A DNA stretch of 64,000 nucleotides from Hydrococcus rivularis NIES-593. GTDB taxonomy: Bacteria; Cyanobacteriota; Cyanobacteriia; Cyanobacteriales; Microcystaceae. The stretch's first letter is position 1, and each line of letters begins with the position of its first letter. A program made the translations under genes and the position numbers. Shown one piece after another: positions 54,518-64,000 of the stretch. The notes below the pieces were generated by a model, which was not told the DNA's origin, ran no database searches, and saw only the letters and a program-made list of their open reading frames with translations. The DNA lies in assembly GCF_001904635.1 (NCBI RefSeq), contig NZ_MRCB01000003.1, forward strand, positions 123,976-187,975. The letters run 5' to 3'.

Positions 54518-57500
54518 TTACTCTACCTTGAACTTACCGACGCTCTTTTGTAGCGTTTGGGCTACTGTCAGCAGTTCTTTAAAAGAGTTGGAAACTTGAG
54601 TGGCTTCGCTTGAGGTTTTAGTCGAAATCGCTGCTACTTCATTCATGGTCTGGCTAACCGTTTCAGACGCTTGAGATTGCTCGTTGGCGGCTTTGGCGAT
54701 CGCTCTAACCAACTGGTCGATCTGAGCGCTCGCCTCGGCAATCTTGGTGAGATTTTGGCGAGTTTCCTCCACCAGTTTCGTTCCCAGTGCCACTCGCTCG
54801 GTTCCCGACTGCATTGCCGTTGCTACTTCATTAGTTTCTGACTGAATGCTGGTTACTAAGTTACTGATTTCCGCCGTTGCCTCTGCCGATTGCGCGGCTA
54901 GAATTCTTACTTCATCGGCGATCACCGCGAAACCTTGTCCTTCATCTCCGGCGCGGGCAGCCTCAATAGAAGCTTTCAGCGCCAACATGTGAGTTTGAGC
55001 GGCAAATCGACCGATCAGACCGACGACTTTAGAAATCTTCTGGGTCGATTCTCCAAGGCGCTTGACTTTCTCGGCAGTCTCAACGACCGTTTCCCGAATC
55101 GCCAAAATTCCGTCTACGGTTCGGTTCATGGCAGCGTCGCCCGATCGCACTGTCTGGGAGGCTTGTTGAACTGCCATTTCTGCTTGCTTGGCATTAGCTG
55201 TCACCTCGCGAATCGATTTGGTCATGGATTGAATTCGCGCCAGGGCATCAGTAATTTCTTGGGACTGACGCACGGCTTCTTGAGATAAAGTTTGTACGGA
55301 TACCTCATTTTGGCTAGTGGTGAGGGTCATCTGTTTGGCAGCCGTTTTTACTTGCCCTACGATTTTCCGCAAGCTCTCGATGGTGGAGTTGTAGGAGTCC
55401 GCTACAGTTCCGATTTCATCTTCGGTGACGGTAGCGCGAATTGTCAAATCTCCTTGACTGACGGGATCTACCTCCTTTAGTAACTCTAGCGCTCGTCGCT
55501 GCAAGTTTTCTTTTTCCTGGCGCTGGCGATCGAGGAGGCTGGCTCTCTCAAGCGACAGTCCAACTTGCGTAGCCAACTGAGCAAAAAAGTCCACTTCTGC
55601 CGGCTCCCAGTTGCGGGGAGCCGAACACTGGTGGGCAATCAATAAGCCCAATAAATCTTCCCCTACCACAATAGGTGCAACCAAGTTAGCTTTGACGCCA
55701 AAGGGTTCGAGTTGTTTGAGGTGGCATTCGGTCAAGCCAGCCTTGTAAATATCGGGAGTTGGTTGAACTCGACCTTGTTTGTATTTCTGGACGTATTTGT
55801 CGGCAAAGCAGGGGTCGGCGATCTCTGCTCCTAGCGCTTTGGGGAATTCGTCGGCAACGGATTCGGCAACTACGGTGCCTTTCCAGTTTTTGTCGAACTG
55901 ATAGATAATGACGCGATCCGTACGAATCGCTTGGCGGATCTCTGCCACAGCCGTATCGAAGATTGTCTTGGAATCGAGGGACTGAGATATCTTGAGCGTA
56001 AGGTCTTTGATGGCTTGAGCGCGTTCTGCGGCGATCTCAGTCTTCTCGATTAGGTTCGCTCGGTCGATCGCTAGACCGAATTGCGTTGCAATCTGCGTTA
56101 GTAGCTCGATTTCACTTGGCTGCCAAACTCTAGATTCCGAACACTGGTTGACGGACAATAAACCCGTTAGGATGCGGCGACTGCCGCGCAGAATAGGCAC
56201 CACCAAGTTAGCTTTGATGGCAAACGCCTCTAGCATTTTGATGTGGCAATCCGCTAATCCAGATTCATAAATATTGGATAGGGCTTGGATGCGACCTCGA
56301 CGATACTCCTCAGCAAGCCGATCTTGGAAACAGTGGTCTGTAATTAAAGCCCCTAGAGCGCGAGGCAAGCCTTGGGCTACCGATTCAGCGACGACCTCTC
56401 CGGCTAAAGTTTCTTCATCGAAGCGATAGAAAAAGGCGCGATCGACATTGAGGTCGATCCGAAGCTTTTCTAAGGCGATCTCGAAAGCATTTTTCACTTG
56501 AGGGTATTGGCTCAGATCCAAGGTGACTTCTTTGAGAAGTTGTTCGCGAGCTTTTTCTTGACGCAGGGCTGTTAGGTTAGCCTCCATCTTGGTCGCCATG
56601 CGATCGAGTTCTTGAGAGAGAATTCCAATTTCATCTCGACGAGCCGTATCCGCTAACCCAGCGATCTTTTCGCCGTTAGCGATCCCTCTAGCAAAATCTT
56701 GCAAGCGCCGTAGCGGACGGGAAAATGTTCCTGCTACCGGGATTGCGATCGCGCCAGCCGCCAGCAAGAACACTAAGCCAATGCCGTAGCCGACGATGCG
56801 AACGCTATTCACGGCGCTATTTAAAGTCTCTGGGGCAGTTCCAACAGCAAGCATTCCGACTGGTTTGGCTTGCTGGGGATTCAAATCCTGTCGATAGTCG
56901 TATAGGGGTAGGTAATAGGTCAGATAGGGCTTACCGCCGATCTCTTCGCGCCAAGGGAATCTTTTTCCGCCGCCGAGAACGGCTTTCTTGACGGCTTCGG
57001 CAGCGCGATCGCCGATGGCTCGATTTTTTCCGTCGGCTGCGGCTATCGTCGTGCTGGCTCGCAAGTCGCCTGCATATAAACTGGCTTCTGAGCCGTAATA
57101 TTCTCGGAAGGTATCGACTAAGATGTTGTTTCGGTTAAGAAGTACTCCTGCGATCGCAATTCCTACTACTTTGCCGTTGACCTCGATCGGTTCGACTGCC
57201 ATCGCAGTCAGTCCTTTTATCCCTTTGTTAGCATCGGAAGCCTTAAACTGCTCTCCCAACCCCAACTTTTGGATGACCGAGCGATCGAGCAGTTCGATTC
57301 CCTTGAGCGGGCGTTTGAGGCGTAGGGATTCTTTAACGATCGCAATATTTCCGAGATCGATTCCTGTGGGTAAAGAGACATTTTCAATTGCCTCGCTGCG
57401 ATCTTCGGCAGCGGTTCCTAGGGGATAATCTTTATGAACTCTCAGGAACTGAGCGATCGTTTTTCCCTGGGCGTTAGCGATGATTCTGAAGCTTTTCCAT

Positions 57501-57997
57501 CCGTCAAGTCGCTCTTGTTCGATCTTGGAGGGAACGATCAGACTTTGCAATAGCGTTTGGTTGGCTTTGATTTGTGCGGGATTTTGCAAATCTATTTTGC
57601 TTGCCCCAAGTACGTCGGCGATCGCCTGAACCTGTCCCGAACTCTCCAGTCGTAGCCAGTGAATATAATCTTCTTGGAATCCGCTTGCATTCGATGCAAC
57701 CGTTTCTTTGAGCGTGTCTTGAGCGGTCTTTTGACTGTACCAAACAATTCCCTGAGTTACGCCGATTGTTGGCAGGGCAGCCCCAGCAATCAGCAATATC
57801 GCCAGTTTCCATCGAAAGCTCAGGTTTTGCCAAAGGTTGGCTTTACCTTCTTTAGGCGCGTCTAATAGCTCGATTTGGCTTGGAGAAGGCACTAGCTGTG
57901 GCGATGGAGTCCGCGTCTCTCTTTGAGGAGATTGAGATATTAAACTGCGATCGTTAGCGATTTTTTTGAAATTGGGCTTAGGAGGGGTCTGGGTCAT
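54518..57997 (-). CDS. MCP with two cyanobacteriochrome-like GAF domains (PixJ-like), copy 1
   Basis: A 1159-residue transducer. TM1 (about 65-85), a periplasmic Cache-like region, TM2 (about 405-425), HAMP, GAF1 (about 480-650), GAF2 (about 655-825), a second HAMP-like segment ([20 protein letters not shown]) and the methyl-accepting signalling domain with ASIEAARAGDEGQGFAVIADE. GAF1 has Cys556 in DHCF and Cys584 in DCHI; GAF2 has Cys730 in DPCF and Cys758 in ECHL. The 28-residue spacing equals that in DXCF cyanobacteriochromes. Bilin binding is inferred. It follows MCP copy 2 by 99 nt. Confidence 0.9.
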   Translation of the reverse strand: MTQTPPKPNFKKIANDRSLISQSPQRETRTPSPQLVPSPSQIELLDAPKEGKANLWQNLSFRWKLAILLIAGAALPTIGVTQGIVWYSQKTAQDTLKETVASNASGFQEDYIHWLRLESSGQVQAIADVLGASKIDLQNPAQIKANQTLLQSLIVPSKIEQERLDGWKSFRIIANAQGKTIAQFLRVHKDYPLGTAAEDRSEAIENVSLPTGIDLGNIAIVKESLRLKRPLKGIELLDRSVIQKLGLGEQFKASDANKGIKGLTAMAVEPIEVNGKVVGIAIAGVLLNRNNILVDTFREYYGSEASLYAGDLRASTTIAAADGKNRAIGDRAAEAVKKAVLGGGKRFPWREEIGGKPYLTYYLPLYDYRQDLNPQQAKPVGMLAVGTAPETLNSAVNSVRIVGYGIGLVFLLAAGAIAIPVAGTFSRPLRRLQDFARGIANGEKIAGLADTARRDEIGILSQELDRMATKMEANLTALRQEKAREQLLKEVTLDLSQYPQVKNAFEIALEKLRIDLNVDRAFFYRFDEETLAGEVVAESVAQGLPRALGALITDHCFQDRLAEEYRRGRIQALSNIYESGLADCHIKMLEAFAIKANLVVPILRGSRRILTGLLSVNQCSESRVWQPSEIELLTQIATQFGLAIDRANLIEKTEIAAERAQAIKDLTLKISQSLDSKTIFDTAVAEIRQAIRTDRVIIYQFDKNWKGTVVAESVADEFPKALGAEIADPCFADKYVQKYKQGRVQPTPDIYKAGLTECHLKQLEPFGVKANLVAPIVVGEDLLGLLIAHQCSAPRNWEPAEVDFFAQLATQVGLSLERASLLDRQRQEKENLQRRALELLKEVDPVSQGDLTIRATVTEDEIGTVADSYNSTIESLRKIVGQVKTAAKQMTLTTSQNEVSVQTLSQEAVRQSQEITDALARIQSMTKSIREVTANAKQAEMAVQQASQTVRSGDAAMNRTVDGILAIRETVVETAEKVKRLGESTQKISKVVGLIGRFAAQTHMLALKASIEAARAGDEGQGFAVIADEVRILAAQSAEATAEISNLVTSIQSETNEVATAMQSGTERVALGTKLVEETRQNLTKIAEASAQIDQLVRAIAKAANEQSQASETVSQTMNEVAAISTKTSSEATQVSNSFKELLTVAQTLQKSVGKFKVE

Positions 57998-58096
57998 GCT
58001 TAGCGGTTAGTAGTTGCTGGACGATTGGTTGGCGAAGGTTAGTTGCCGATGGTTGGAGTGAGAAACGACTGCCGACTCACAACTCACTTCTCGCGC

Positions 58097-61000
58097 TTAA
58101 CTAACTTTGAATTTGCCGACGCTTTCTTGGAGGGCTTGCGCGACTGCGAGGAGTTCTTTGAAGGAGGCTGACACGTCGGTCGCAGAGGATGAGGTTTCAT
58201 TGGCGATCGCGGCAATCCCCGTCATGGATTGGCTGACGACTTCGGACACTTCGGTTTGTTCTTCGGTTGCTTTGGCGATCGCTTCTACTAACTGACCGAT
58301 CTGTTCGCTGGCTGAGGCAATGCGGTTGAGGCTTTGACGAGTTTCTTCTACTAGTTTGGTTCCCATAACCACCTGTTCGGTGCCTTCTTCCATCGCCGCG
58401 ACTACATCGTTAGTTTCTGCCTGAATCTCCGCTACGACTTTTTCGATTTCTGCGGTTGCTTCGGCAGACTGCCGCGCTAGGTTTCGCACTTCATCGGCGA
58501 CCACCGCGAAGCCTCGACCTTGTTCTCCCGCATGCGCCGCCTCAATCGAAGCGTTCAGCGCAAGCAGGTTGGTTTGGTCGGCGAAGCTACTAATCAGATT
58601 GACGACTTTAGAAATTTTCTGGGTCGATTCGCCGAGACGCTTGACTTTTTTCGCCGTTTCTGCTACCGTCTGACGAATTGCCATAATCCCTTCTACGGTG
58701 CGGTTCATGGCAGCATCTCCCTCTTCTACTGTCTGAGCTGCTTGGTCTACCGCTTCTTCGGCTTGCTCGGCGCTGAGGGCAACCGCGCGAATGGAGTTGG
58801 TCATCGCCTGAATGCGTTCTAGGGCGGCGGCGATTTCTCCGGTTTGCTGCATGGCGCCTTGGGAGAGGGCAGCGACCAAGGCATCGTTATTACTGGTGGT
58901 CAGGGCTACTTTTTGAGCGGCTTCTTTCACCTGGGAGACGATTTTGCGCAAGTTTTCGATAGTGGAGTTGTAGGAGTCGGCAATGGTACCAATTTCGTCT
59001 TCGGTGACGGTGGCGCGGATGGTCAAGTCTCCCTGGGTGAGCGGATCGACTTGCATGAGTAATTCCAGCGCTCGCTGTTGCAATTTTTCTTTTTCTTTGC
59101 GCTGTGCTAGCTCGGATAGACGCTGTTTGTCTAGCAAATTGGTGCGATCGAGTGCCAGACCGATTTGCGTTGCCACCTGAGCCAAGAAGTTAATTTCCGC
59201 TTCTTCCCACTGGCGAGTGCCGGAACACTGGTGAGCGATCAACAAGCCCAGCAAGTCGCCGCTCGTCACGATTGGCGTAACCAAATTAGCTTTGACGCTG
59301 AAGGGTTCTAGCTGCTTGAGGTGGCATTGGGTCAACCCGGCGTTGTAAATATCGGGCGTTGCCTGAACGCGACCTTTCTTATATTTCTGGACGTAGTTCT
59401 CGGCAAAGCAGGGGTCGGCGATTTGCGCTCCCAAGGCTTTAGGAAATTCCTCGGCTACCGACTCGCCAATGACCGTTCCTTTCCAGGTTTTATCGAATTG
59501 GTAGAGAATGATGCGATCGCAACTGAGGGCATGACGAACCTTATCGAGCGGTAGTTGCGCGAGAATTTCCTCCTTCGTAACTTTTTGAGCCAGTTCCAAG
59601 GTAATATCTCTAAGAGCTCCTGCCCGTTCGGCTTCGATTTGCTGTCGCTGCAAGAGGTTAGTACGATCGATCGCCGCACCGACTTGGATAGCCGCTTGAG
59701 TGAAGAAGTCGATCTCGCCGACTTGCCAATTGCGAGTCCCGGAACATTGGTGAGCGATCAGCAAGCCTAGCAATTCTCCACTAGCGACGATAGGCGCGAC
59801 GAGATTGGCTCTGACGCTGAAGGGGGCGAGTTGTGCGAGGTGACAGTCGGTCAACCCGGCATTGTAAATATCGGGCGTTGCCTGAACGCGACCTTTCTTA
59901 TATTTCTGGACATAGTTTTGGGCAAAACAAGGATCGGCGATTTGCGCGCCTAGCGCTTTGGGGAAGCCCGATACCACCGATTCGGCAACGACCGTGCCTT
60001 TCCAGTTTTTGTCGAAGAGATAGACAATAACGCGATCCGATACAATTGCCTTGCGAATTTCTTCTACAGTCGTCCTAAAAATCGTATCGACATCCAGCGC
60101 TTGAGAAATTCTAACTGTAAGATCTTTGAGGAGCTGAGCTTGTTCGACCGATACGGCTTGTTCGTGCACCAACGTTTCTAGCTGAGCCGCCATGACGTTG
60201 ATGTTGGCTCCCAAAGCCGCTAATTCGTCTTCCCCGGATACCGCCACGCGAGTATCCAATTCGCCGCGACCGATTTTTTCTACGGCTTCGGCTGCCGATA
60301 TAATCGGTCGAGTGAGGCGTTCGGCTAGGAGAACGGCGATAATACCAACTGCGATCGCAGTTGCTCCCGTTCCCAACAAAGTAGTTAGCAATAACTGTCT
60401 CCGAGCGGCAAAAGCAGTCGATGTTGGAGTGCTCAATAATATGCGCCAGTCAAAATCAGGTAGGTCGGTTCGTTTTTGTAGGGTTGAGTAAGCTAAAAGA
60501 ACGTTCGAGTTTTTCTGAGCATCTCGCAGGGTAGTAAGACCCGTTCGATCGGTCAATAGTTTCGCTTCAAATTCGGGGTATTCTTTGTCTAAAGACTGAC
60601 CCACCAGTTTTTGCTCGCCTTCTGGAGCCAAGAAAACTTTACCCGATTTATCTACCAAATGGACTTCATTGGCTTCATTAGTAAAGGGTTTAATTAAATC
60701 TTCGACCACTTTAATCGGAACGAGAGTGCGAATAACGCCGATGGTTTGCCCCGTTACCGAGTCTTTGATTGGCGCAGCGAAAAACAAAGCATATTTTCCA
60801 GTTACAACTGATGGACGTTGCGAGTGGGCAGGACGGCCGGTCTTGAGAACTTCCATATAGTAATCGACTTTTTTCTCAAGAAAATTGGCAGGTCTGTCAT
60901 TCGATCCTGCTTGCACGATGGGATTGCCCTTCATATCTATGACGACAATGCTCTCATAGACTTTATAGCTCTTGATGTACTGTTCTAATCTGGCTTGCTT

Positions 61001-61498
61001 TTCCTGGAGCGATGTCGTGTTTCTAAGTCGAGGATCTGCCAGAACTGACAAATCAGCCATCACCTGGATATCCCCGTAGCGTTCGGCTAAGAAGTTGGTC
61101 AAGACTTGTGAAAGAGCATCGACTTGGGTTTTTTTGGCAGTGTAAACTTGTCGCGTTTCCGATTGTGAGGCGGCGTAGTAACCGATCGACCCGATCGCCA
61201 CGGCGGGAATAATTCCGATCGCCAGTGCCAGCACTGCTGCTTTCGTCTTGAGATTCAGCTTTTGTCCCCAACCTGACTTGCGCGGCATTGCTTGATGTTC
61301 CCAAGGCTCGATCGCTGCTTCTTCTGACTCTAGGAGCGGCTCTTTGTCATCGGCGATCGCTTCTGATTCGGCGTAAAAGGCTTGAGTTGGCAGCTCGTCG
61401 CCAGAGGCTGTTTGGTCTGTCAGAAACGCGCGATCGTCTTCTGGCAGACGACTGTTAACAAAATCTTTAGGATCGGATTTAGGAGGAATCTGAGTCAT
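58097..61498 (-). CDS. MCP with two cyanobacteriochrome-like GAF domains (PixJ-like), copy 2
   Basis: A 1133-residue paralogue of the next gene in the operon. An acidic N-terminal tail, TM1 (about 85-107), a dCache-like sensor, TM2 (about 370-390) and HAMP are followed by GAF1 (Cys524 in DPCF, Cys552 in DCHL) and GAF2 (Cys697 in DPCF, Cys725 in QCHL). A HAMP-like linker and a signalling domain with [24 protein letters not shown] follow, closer to canonical MCPs than copy 1. All four cysteine pairs across both MCPs are exactly 28 apart. The two GAF domains here are more alike than in copy 1, suggesting recent duplication. It lies 255 nt after CheW. Confidence 0.9.
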   Translation of the reverse strand: MTQIPPKSDPKDFVNSRLPEDDRAFLTDQTASGDELPTQAFYAESEAIADDKEPLLESEEAAIEPWEHQAMPRKSGWGQKLNLKTKAAVLALAIGIIPAVAIGSIGYYAASQSETRQVYTAKKTQVDALSQVLTNFLAERYGDIQVMADLSVLADPRLRNTTSLQEKQARLEQYIKSYKVYESIVVIDMKGNPIVQAGSNDRPANFLEKKVDYYMEVLKTGRPAHSQRPSVVTGKYALFFAAPIKDSVTGQTIGVIRTLVPIKVVEDLIKPFTNEANEVHLVDKSGKVFLAPEGEQKLVGQSLDKEYPEFEAKLLTDRTGLTTLRDAQKNSNVLLAYSTLQKRTDLPDFDWRILLSTPTSTAFAARRQLLLTTLLGTGATAIAVGIIAVLLAERLTRPIISAAEAVEKIGRGELDTRVAVSGEDELAALGANINVMAAQLETLVHEQAVSVEQAQLLKDLTVRISQALDVDTIFRTTVEEIRKAIVSDRVIVYLFDKNWKGTVVAESVVSGFPKALGAQIADPCFAQNYVQKYKKGRVQATPDIYNAGLTDCHLAQLAPFSVRANLVAPIVASGELLGLLIAHQCSGTRNWQVGEIDFFTQAAIQVGAAIDRTNLLQRQQIEAERAGALRDITLELAQKVTKEEILAQLPLDKVRHALSCDRIILYQFDKTWKGTVIGESVAEEFPKALGAQIADPCFAENYVQKYKKGRVQATPDIYNAGLTQCHLKQLEPFSVKANLVTPIVTSGDLLGLLIAHQCSGTRQWEEAEINFLAQVATQIGLALDRTNLLDKQRLSELAQRKEKEKLQQRALELLMQVDPLTQGDLTIRATVTEDEIGTIADSYNSTIENLRKIVSQVKEAAQKVALTTSNNDALVAALSQGAMQQTGEIAAALERIQAMTNSIRAVALSAEQAEEAVDQAAQTVEEGDAAMNRTVEGIMAIRQTVAETAKKVKRLGESTQKISKVVNLISSFADQTNLLALNASIEAAHAGEQGRGFAVVADEVRNLARQSAEATAEIEKVVAEIQAETNDVVAAMEEGTEQVVMGTKLVEETRQSLNRIASASEQIGQLVEAIAKATEEQTEVSEVVSQSMTGIAAIANETSSSATDVSASFKELLAVAQALQESVGKFKVS

Positions 61499-61753
61499 AA
61501 AGTCAACCTCGTCAAAAATTCAGTAAATTAGTCATCTTGCGATCGCAATGGAGAGCCTTGAGCAACTTGGAGAGTTTCACTTAATAGAATTCCCGTATTA
61601 TCTGCCGAATTAACATCATCGGCTAAAAAATCTCATTATTTGTTATTTATAATCCGAAAATAATAACCTGAAAATACAAGCCTTAACCTTGCCCTTTCAT
61701 TGTTGTCGGTCAGGCTCGTCTGAGATAGTCATCTATCTGTGTTTAGTGAGAAT

Positions 61754-62299
61754 TTACGATTTGGGCATAGCTGCCATAATCGCCTCTCCTTCGAGGGCGA
61801 CGAGAATCTCGCCATCGGGTTTTACCCAAAACCCTCGCAGAAAAGGAGCCAATCCTGGCTCTACTGCTGAGGCTGGCGGCGATTGGATTTGTGCTGGGTC
61901 GCACCATTCTATATCATCGACTCTACTGATAACTAAACCGAGGGTTTGGCTTTTAGCTGCCGTTTCGGATTTGCCAGCGCTCTTAAGAACAAAGGCTCTG
62001 TAAGTCGAGCCTTTGAAAGATTGCTGATGCCAGGGAGTCAGTCCGACCAATTGTCCCAAATCTACCATCCAAAGAATTTCCCCTCGCCAGTTATAAACTC
62101 CCATTACCCAAGCGGGCATGTGGGGAATGGGAATAATCTGACCGAGGGGAATGGTAAGTACTTCTGTCAATTGAGCCACTGGTAACATCACTTTCGTATC
62201 TGGCTCTAGATAAAATCGCAAAAACTGCTCTTCTCGTCCTCGCCCGCCCGATCCTGAGGCAGTTTGTCCGAGATCCCGCAGGAACGCATCGGACATCAT
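61754..62299 (-). CDS. CheW-like adaptor (PixI-like)
   Basis: A 181-residue CheW protein. Conserved blocks are FLRFYLEPDTKVMLPVAQLTEV, MGVYNWRGEILWMVDLGQLVGL and VISRVDDIEW. It lies between the CheY-like gene (51 nt upstream) and the MCP genes. Two adjacent ATG codons open the frame. It lacks catalytic motifs and probably links the MCP tips to the CheA hybrid. Confidence 0.9.
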   Translation of the reverse strand: MMSDAFLRDLGQTASGSGGRGREEQFLRFYLEPDTKVMLPVAQLTEVLTIPLGQIIPIPHMPAWVMGVYNWRGEILWMVDLGQLVGLTPWHQQSFKGSTYRAFVLKSAGKSETAAKSQTLGLVISRVDDIEWCDPAQIQSPPASAVEPGLAPFLRGFWVKPDGEILVALEGEAIMAAMPKS

Positions 62300-62350
62300 A
62301 TGTATTTCTCCTTTACTATTTTTCGATAGATAGGCTATTGATTTTCAGCC

Positions 62351-62716
62351 TTATTGCTTAATTAGTTGCTTGACAGTTTGCACGAACTCTGCTTGATCGA
62401 TCGGTTTGGGAATGTAGGCATCTGCTCCCTGCTTCATTCCCCAAAATTTATCCATTTCGCTCCCTTTGGTCGAACAGATGATAATGGGAATGGTGCTGGT
62501 AGAGGCTTCGGCTTTAAGTTGGCGGCAGATTTCAAAACCGCTTCGCCCCGGCAGTACCACGTCTAGGACGATAACATCGGGGCGAGTGCTTTTAACTTTC
62601 TCTAGGGCTTCTTCTCCGCTAGAGGCGATCAGAACATTGATGCCTTCTTTTTCCAAGCAACTTGTAATAATTTTTTGTTCTGTCAGAGAATCATCAACAA
62701 CTAGGGCTGTACCCAT
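62351..62716 (-). CDS. CheY/PilH-like response regulator (PixH-like)
   Basis: A 121-residue stand-alone receiver. VVDDSLTEQKII supplies the acidic pair, the phosphoacceptor Asp is in VIVLDVVLPGRSGFEICRQL, the Thr/Ser switch is IICSTKG and the Lys is in YIPKPI. The sequence type is PilH/TaxY-like rather than flagellar CheY, fitting type IV pilus control. It follows the PatA-like gene by 175 nt. Confidence 0.93.
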   Translation of the reverse strand: MGTALVVDDSLTEQKIITSCLEKEGINVLIASSGEEALEKVKSTRPDVIVLDVVLPGRSGFEICRQLKAEASTSTIPIIICSTKGSEMDKFWGMKQGADAYIPKPIDQAEFVQTVKQLIKQ

Positions 62717-62891
62717 GACATTTACCTCAATTAACGCGCAAAAGAACCAGAGCAGGGATTGGAAATAATGGCTGCTGTTAGCTAGTCGATTTCAAGAGCT
62801 ACGTATAGCATTCCCAGAAATTTTATCGGCGTAACAGTTTTTATAGAATTTAAAATTTAGTCTACCGTTAAATCTTGATTTAGGTAGAGAA

Positions 62892-64000
62892 CTAGGCGAG
62901 ACTTTCTTGTCTGAGATGTTTGCGAATCGTACCGATCACTATCTCCGGATCGACGGGTTTGCTGATAAAGTCCGTAGATCCAACCATCTTGGCTCTAACG
63001 CGATCGACGATGCCATCATTGCCGGTGAGAATGACGATGGGAGTATCTTTGAAAAAAGTCATTCGGCGCAACTGACCGCAAATTTCATAGCCGTTGGCGT
63101 TGGGCATGACGAGATCGAGAAAGATCAGATCGGGTTTGCGGGCGAGCAAAATAGCGATCGCTCTGAGCGGATCGTTAATGCCGACAAATTGATAATTAGC
63201 AGCCGTGAGGATTTTCTCCATTGTCTGGCACATCAGGGGACTGTCGTCCACGCAGGCAATTAAGGGAGCTTTGCCAGAAGTTATCGGGGCTGGCGTACCT
63301 CCGCTAGGAGTCGGTGGAGGAGCAACGGGAGAGGCAAGATCGGGAACGCTAATCAATTCCACCAAACCCATTTGGATGTATGGTAGCAGCGAACTAATCA
63401 CTGGCAAGACATGTCGCTTCATGCGGATTGACAGGTCGCGCAGCGTTTGTTGCCCGTCGAGGAGTTGGCTGAGGGTTTGATAGACTTGGGGAGAGGTTTT
63501 TTGTTGCAGTTGTTCGCTTTGGCGAATGATTGGTGCTGAATTGGGAGAGCGATCGGCAATTTTGGCTTCTTGCCAAGCTTGCCAGGACTGCTGGGATTCT
63601 GCGATAACTTGCTCGCCATCGATTAAAACCAGTCTGGGAGGAAGCAGGATATTTGGCTTGATTTCGCACGCTACTGCCATTCCTTGAGTGATATCGAATA
63701 GGATCTCGACGATGGAGGCGCGAATCATTTTGGCGGCTTGTTCCCGCATGATTTTTTGCTGTTCTACCCACAGACACAATAGTTCGTATTCCCAACAAAT
63801 TTTTAACTTATCGGGGGCGATGTTGGCGAGATCGACCTGCACGGTTGAGGGTTGGGAAGCGATTTGGGGAAAATAAGTAATTAGGTTTCGTCTCCAGCGT
63901 CTGACGGGGTGAATTCCACCTGTTGCATAGATAATTCGACTCAAGTAGAAATAGAAGAACCACCTCTCTCCCTTAGGGTTTGTCAGCACCAATTGACCGC
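62892..64000 (-). CDS. PatA-type regulator: PATAN domain plus receiver (PixG-like), 5' end outside window
   Basis: At least 369 codons. The N-terminal PATAN/DUF4388-type region has VLTNPKGERWFFYFYLSRI and IYATGGIHPVRRWRRNL. A helical linker with QTLRDLSIRMKRHVLPV and a Pro-rich hinge precede the C-terminal receiver, with CVDDSPLMCQTM, acceptor Asp in LIFLDLVMPNANGYE and Lys in FISKPVDPE. The reading frame stays open to the right edge (the codons before the TTG at 63992 are sense) and the PATAN domain normally starts earlier, so the true start lies beyond 64000. PixG/TaxP homologues head the equivalent operon in Synechocystis. Confidence 0.9.
   Translation of the reverse strand, partial: GQLVLTNPKGERWFFYFYLSRIIYATGGIHPVRRWRRNLITYFPQIASQPSTVQVDLANIAPDKLKICWEYELLCLWVEQQKIMREQAAKMIRASIVEILFDITQGMAVACEIKPNILLPPRLVLIDGEQVIAESQQSWQAWQEAKIADRSPNSAPIIRQSEQLQQKTSPQVYQTLSQLLDGQQTLRDLSIRMKRHVLPVISSLLPYIQMGLVELISVPDLASPVAPPPTPSGGTPAPITSGKAPLIACVDDSPLMCQTMEKILTAANYQFVGINDPLRAIAILLARKPDLIFLDLVMPNANGYEICGQLRRMTFFKDTPIVILTGNDGIVDRVRAKMVGSTDFISKPVDPEIVIGTIRKHLRQESLA

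Overview
The window is from a cyanobacterium. Evidence: a zeta-carotene desaturase of the plant/cyanobacterial type, the glpX-type fructose/sedoheptulose bisphosphatase followed by hemA, NtcA beside a DUF3084 protein, a chorismate-lyase-like DUF98 protein, several families I know mainly from cyanobacteria (DUF928, DUF1822, DUF6335, AAA-like/WD40 receptors), a Pix/Tax-type photoreceptor operon, and very frequent GCGATCGC (HIP1) octamers. There is no rRNA, so the genus cannot be fixed. No CRISPR array or prophage was seen.

Layout. 1-7 kb: short-chain dehydrogenase, LptF/G-type permease, moeA, THUMP protein, an hsp20 remnant in repeat-rich DNA, a membrane protein, a methyltransferase and a YqeG-type HAD phosphatase. 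7.2-15.1 kb: one 2563-residue secreted phosphatase behind a candidate PHO box. 15.3-17.3 kb: a Dps protein, an internally deleted IS beside a class D beta-lactamase remnant, and a MtnX-like phosphatase. 17.5-25.8 kb: an AAA-like/14-WD40 receptor, a two-gene ABC exporter, a small secreted protein, DUF3084 and ntcA. 26-35.4 kb: fabI, chorismate-lyase-like gene, an unknown repeat protein, fbp/SBPase, hemA, a DUF512 radical SAM protein, a P-loop kinase-like protein and acs. 36.3-43.4 kb: an NB-ARC/DUF1822 protein with a broken DUF928 gene, a pentapeptide repeat protein, DUF6335, an SRPBCC protein, zds and an unknown. 44.2-50.5 kb: B12-type radical SAM protein, RbgA GTPase, slipin, ferredoxin-like protein, a second Dps, a PEBP and tRNA-Leu(GAG). 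50.5-64 kb: a chemotaxis-like operon read leftward and running off the right edge.

How genes work together. The giant phosphatase strings together alkaline-phosphatase-like, phytase-like, glycerophosphodiesterase, nuclease and 5'-nucleotidase modules before a calcium-binding type I secretion tail, which would let one exported polypeptide take phosphate from several organic polymers including DNA. The right-hand operon has the order PatA-like regulator, CheY, CheW, two MCPs, CheA-REC hybrid, CheW. Both MCPs carry two GAF domains, and all four GAFs have an Asp-x-Cys-Phe cysteine and a Cys-His cysteine exactly 28 residues apart, the DXCF cyanobacteriochrome arrangement. I infer a light-sensing motility system.

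Non-coding DNA is rich in dispersed palindromic repeats (at least five families) and gene remnants, so this genome is being actively reshaped by small elements.
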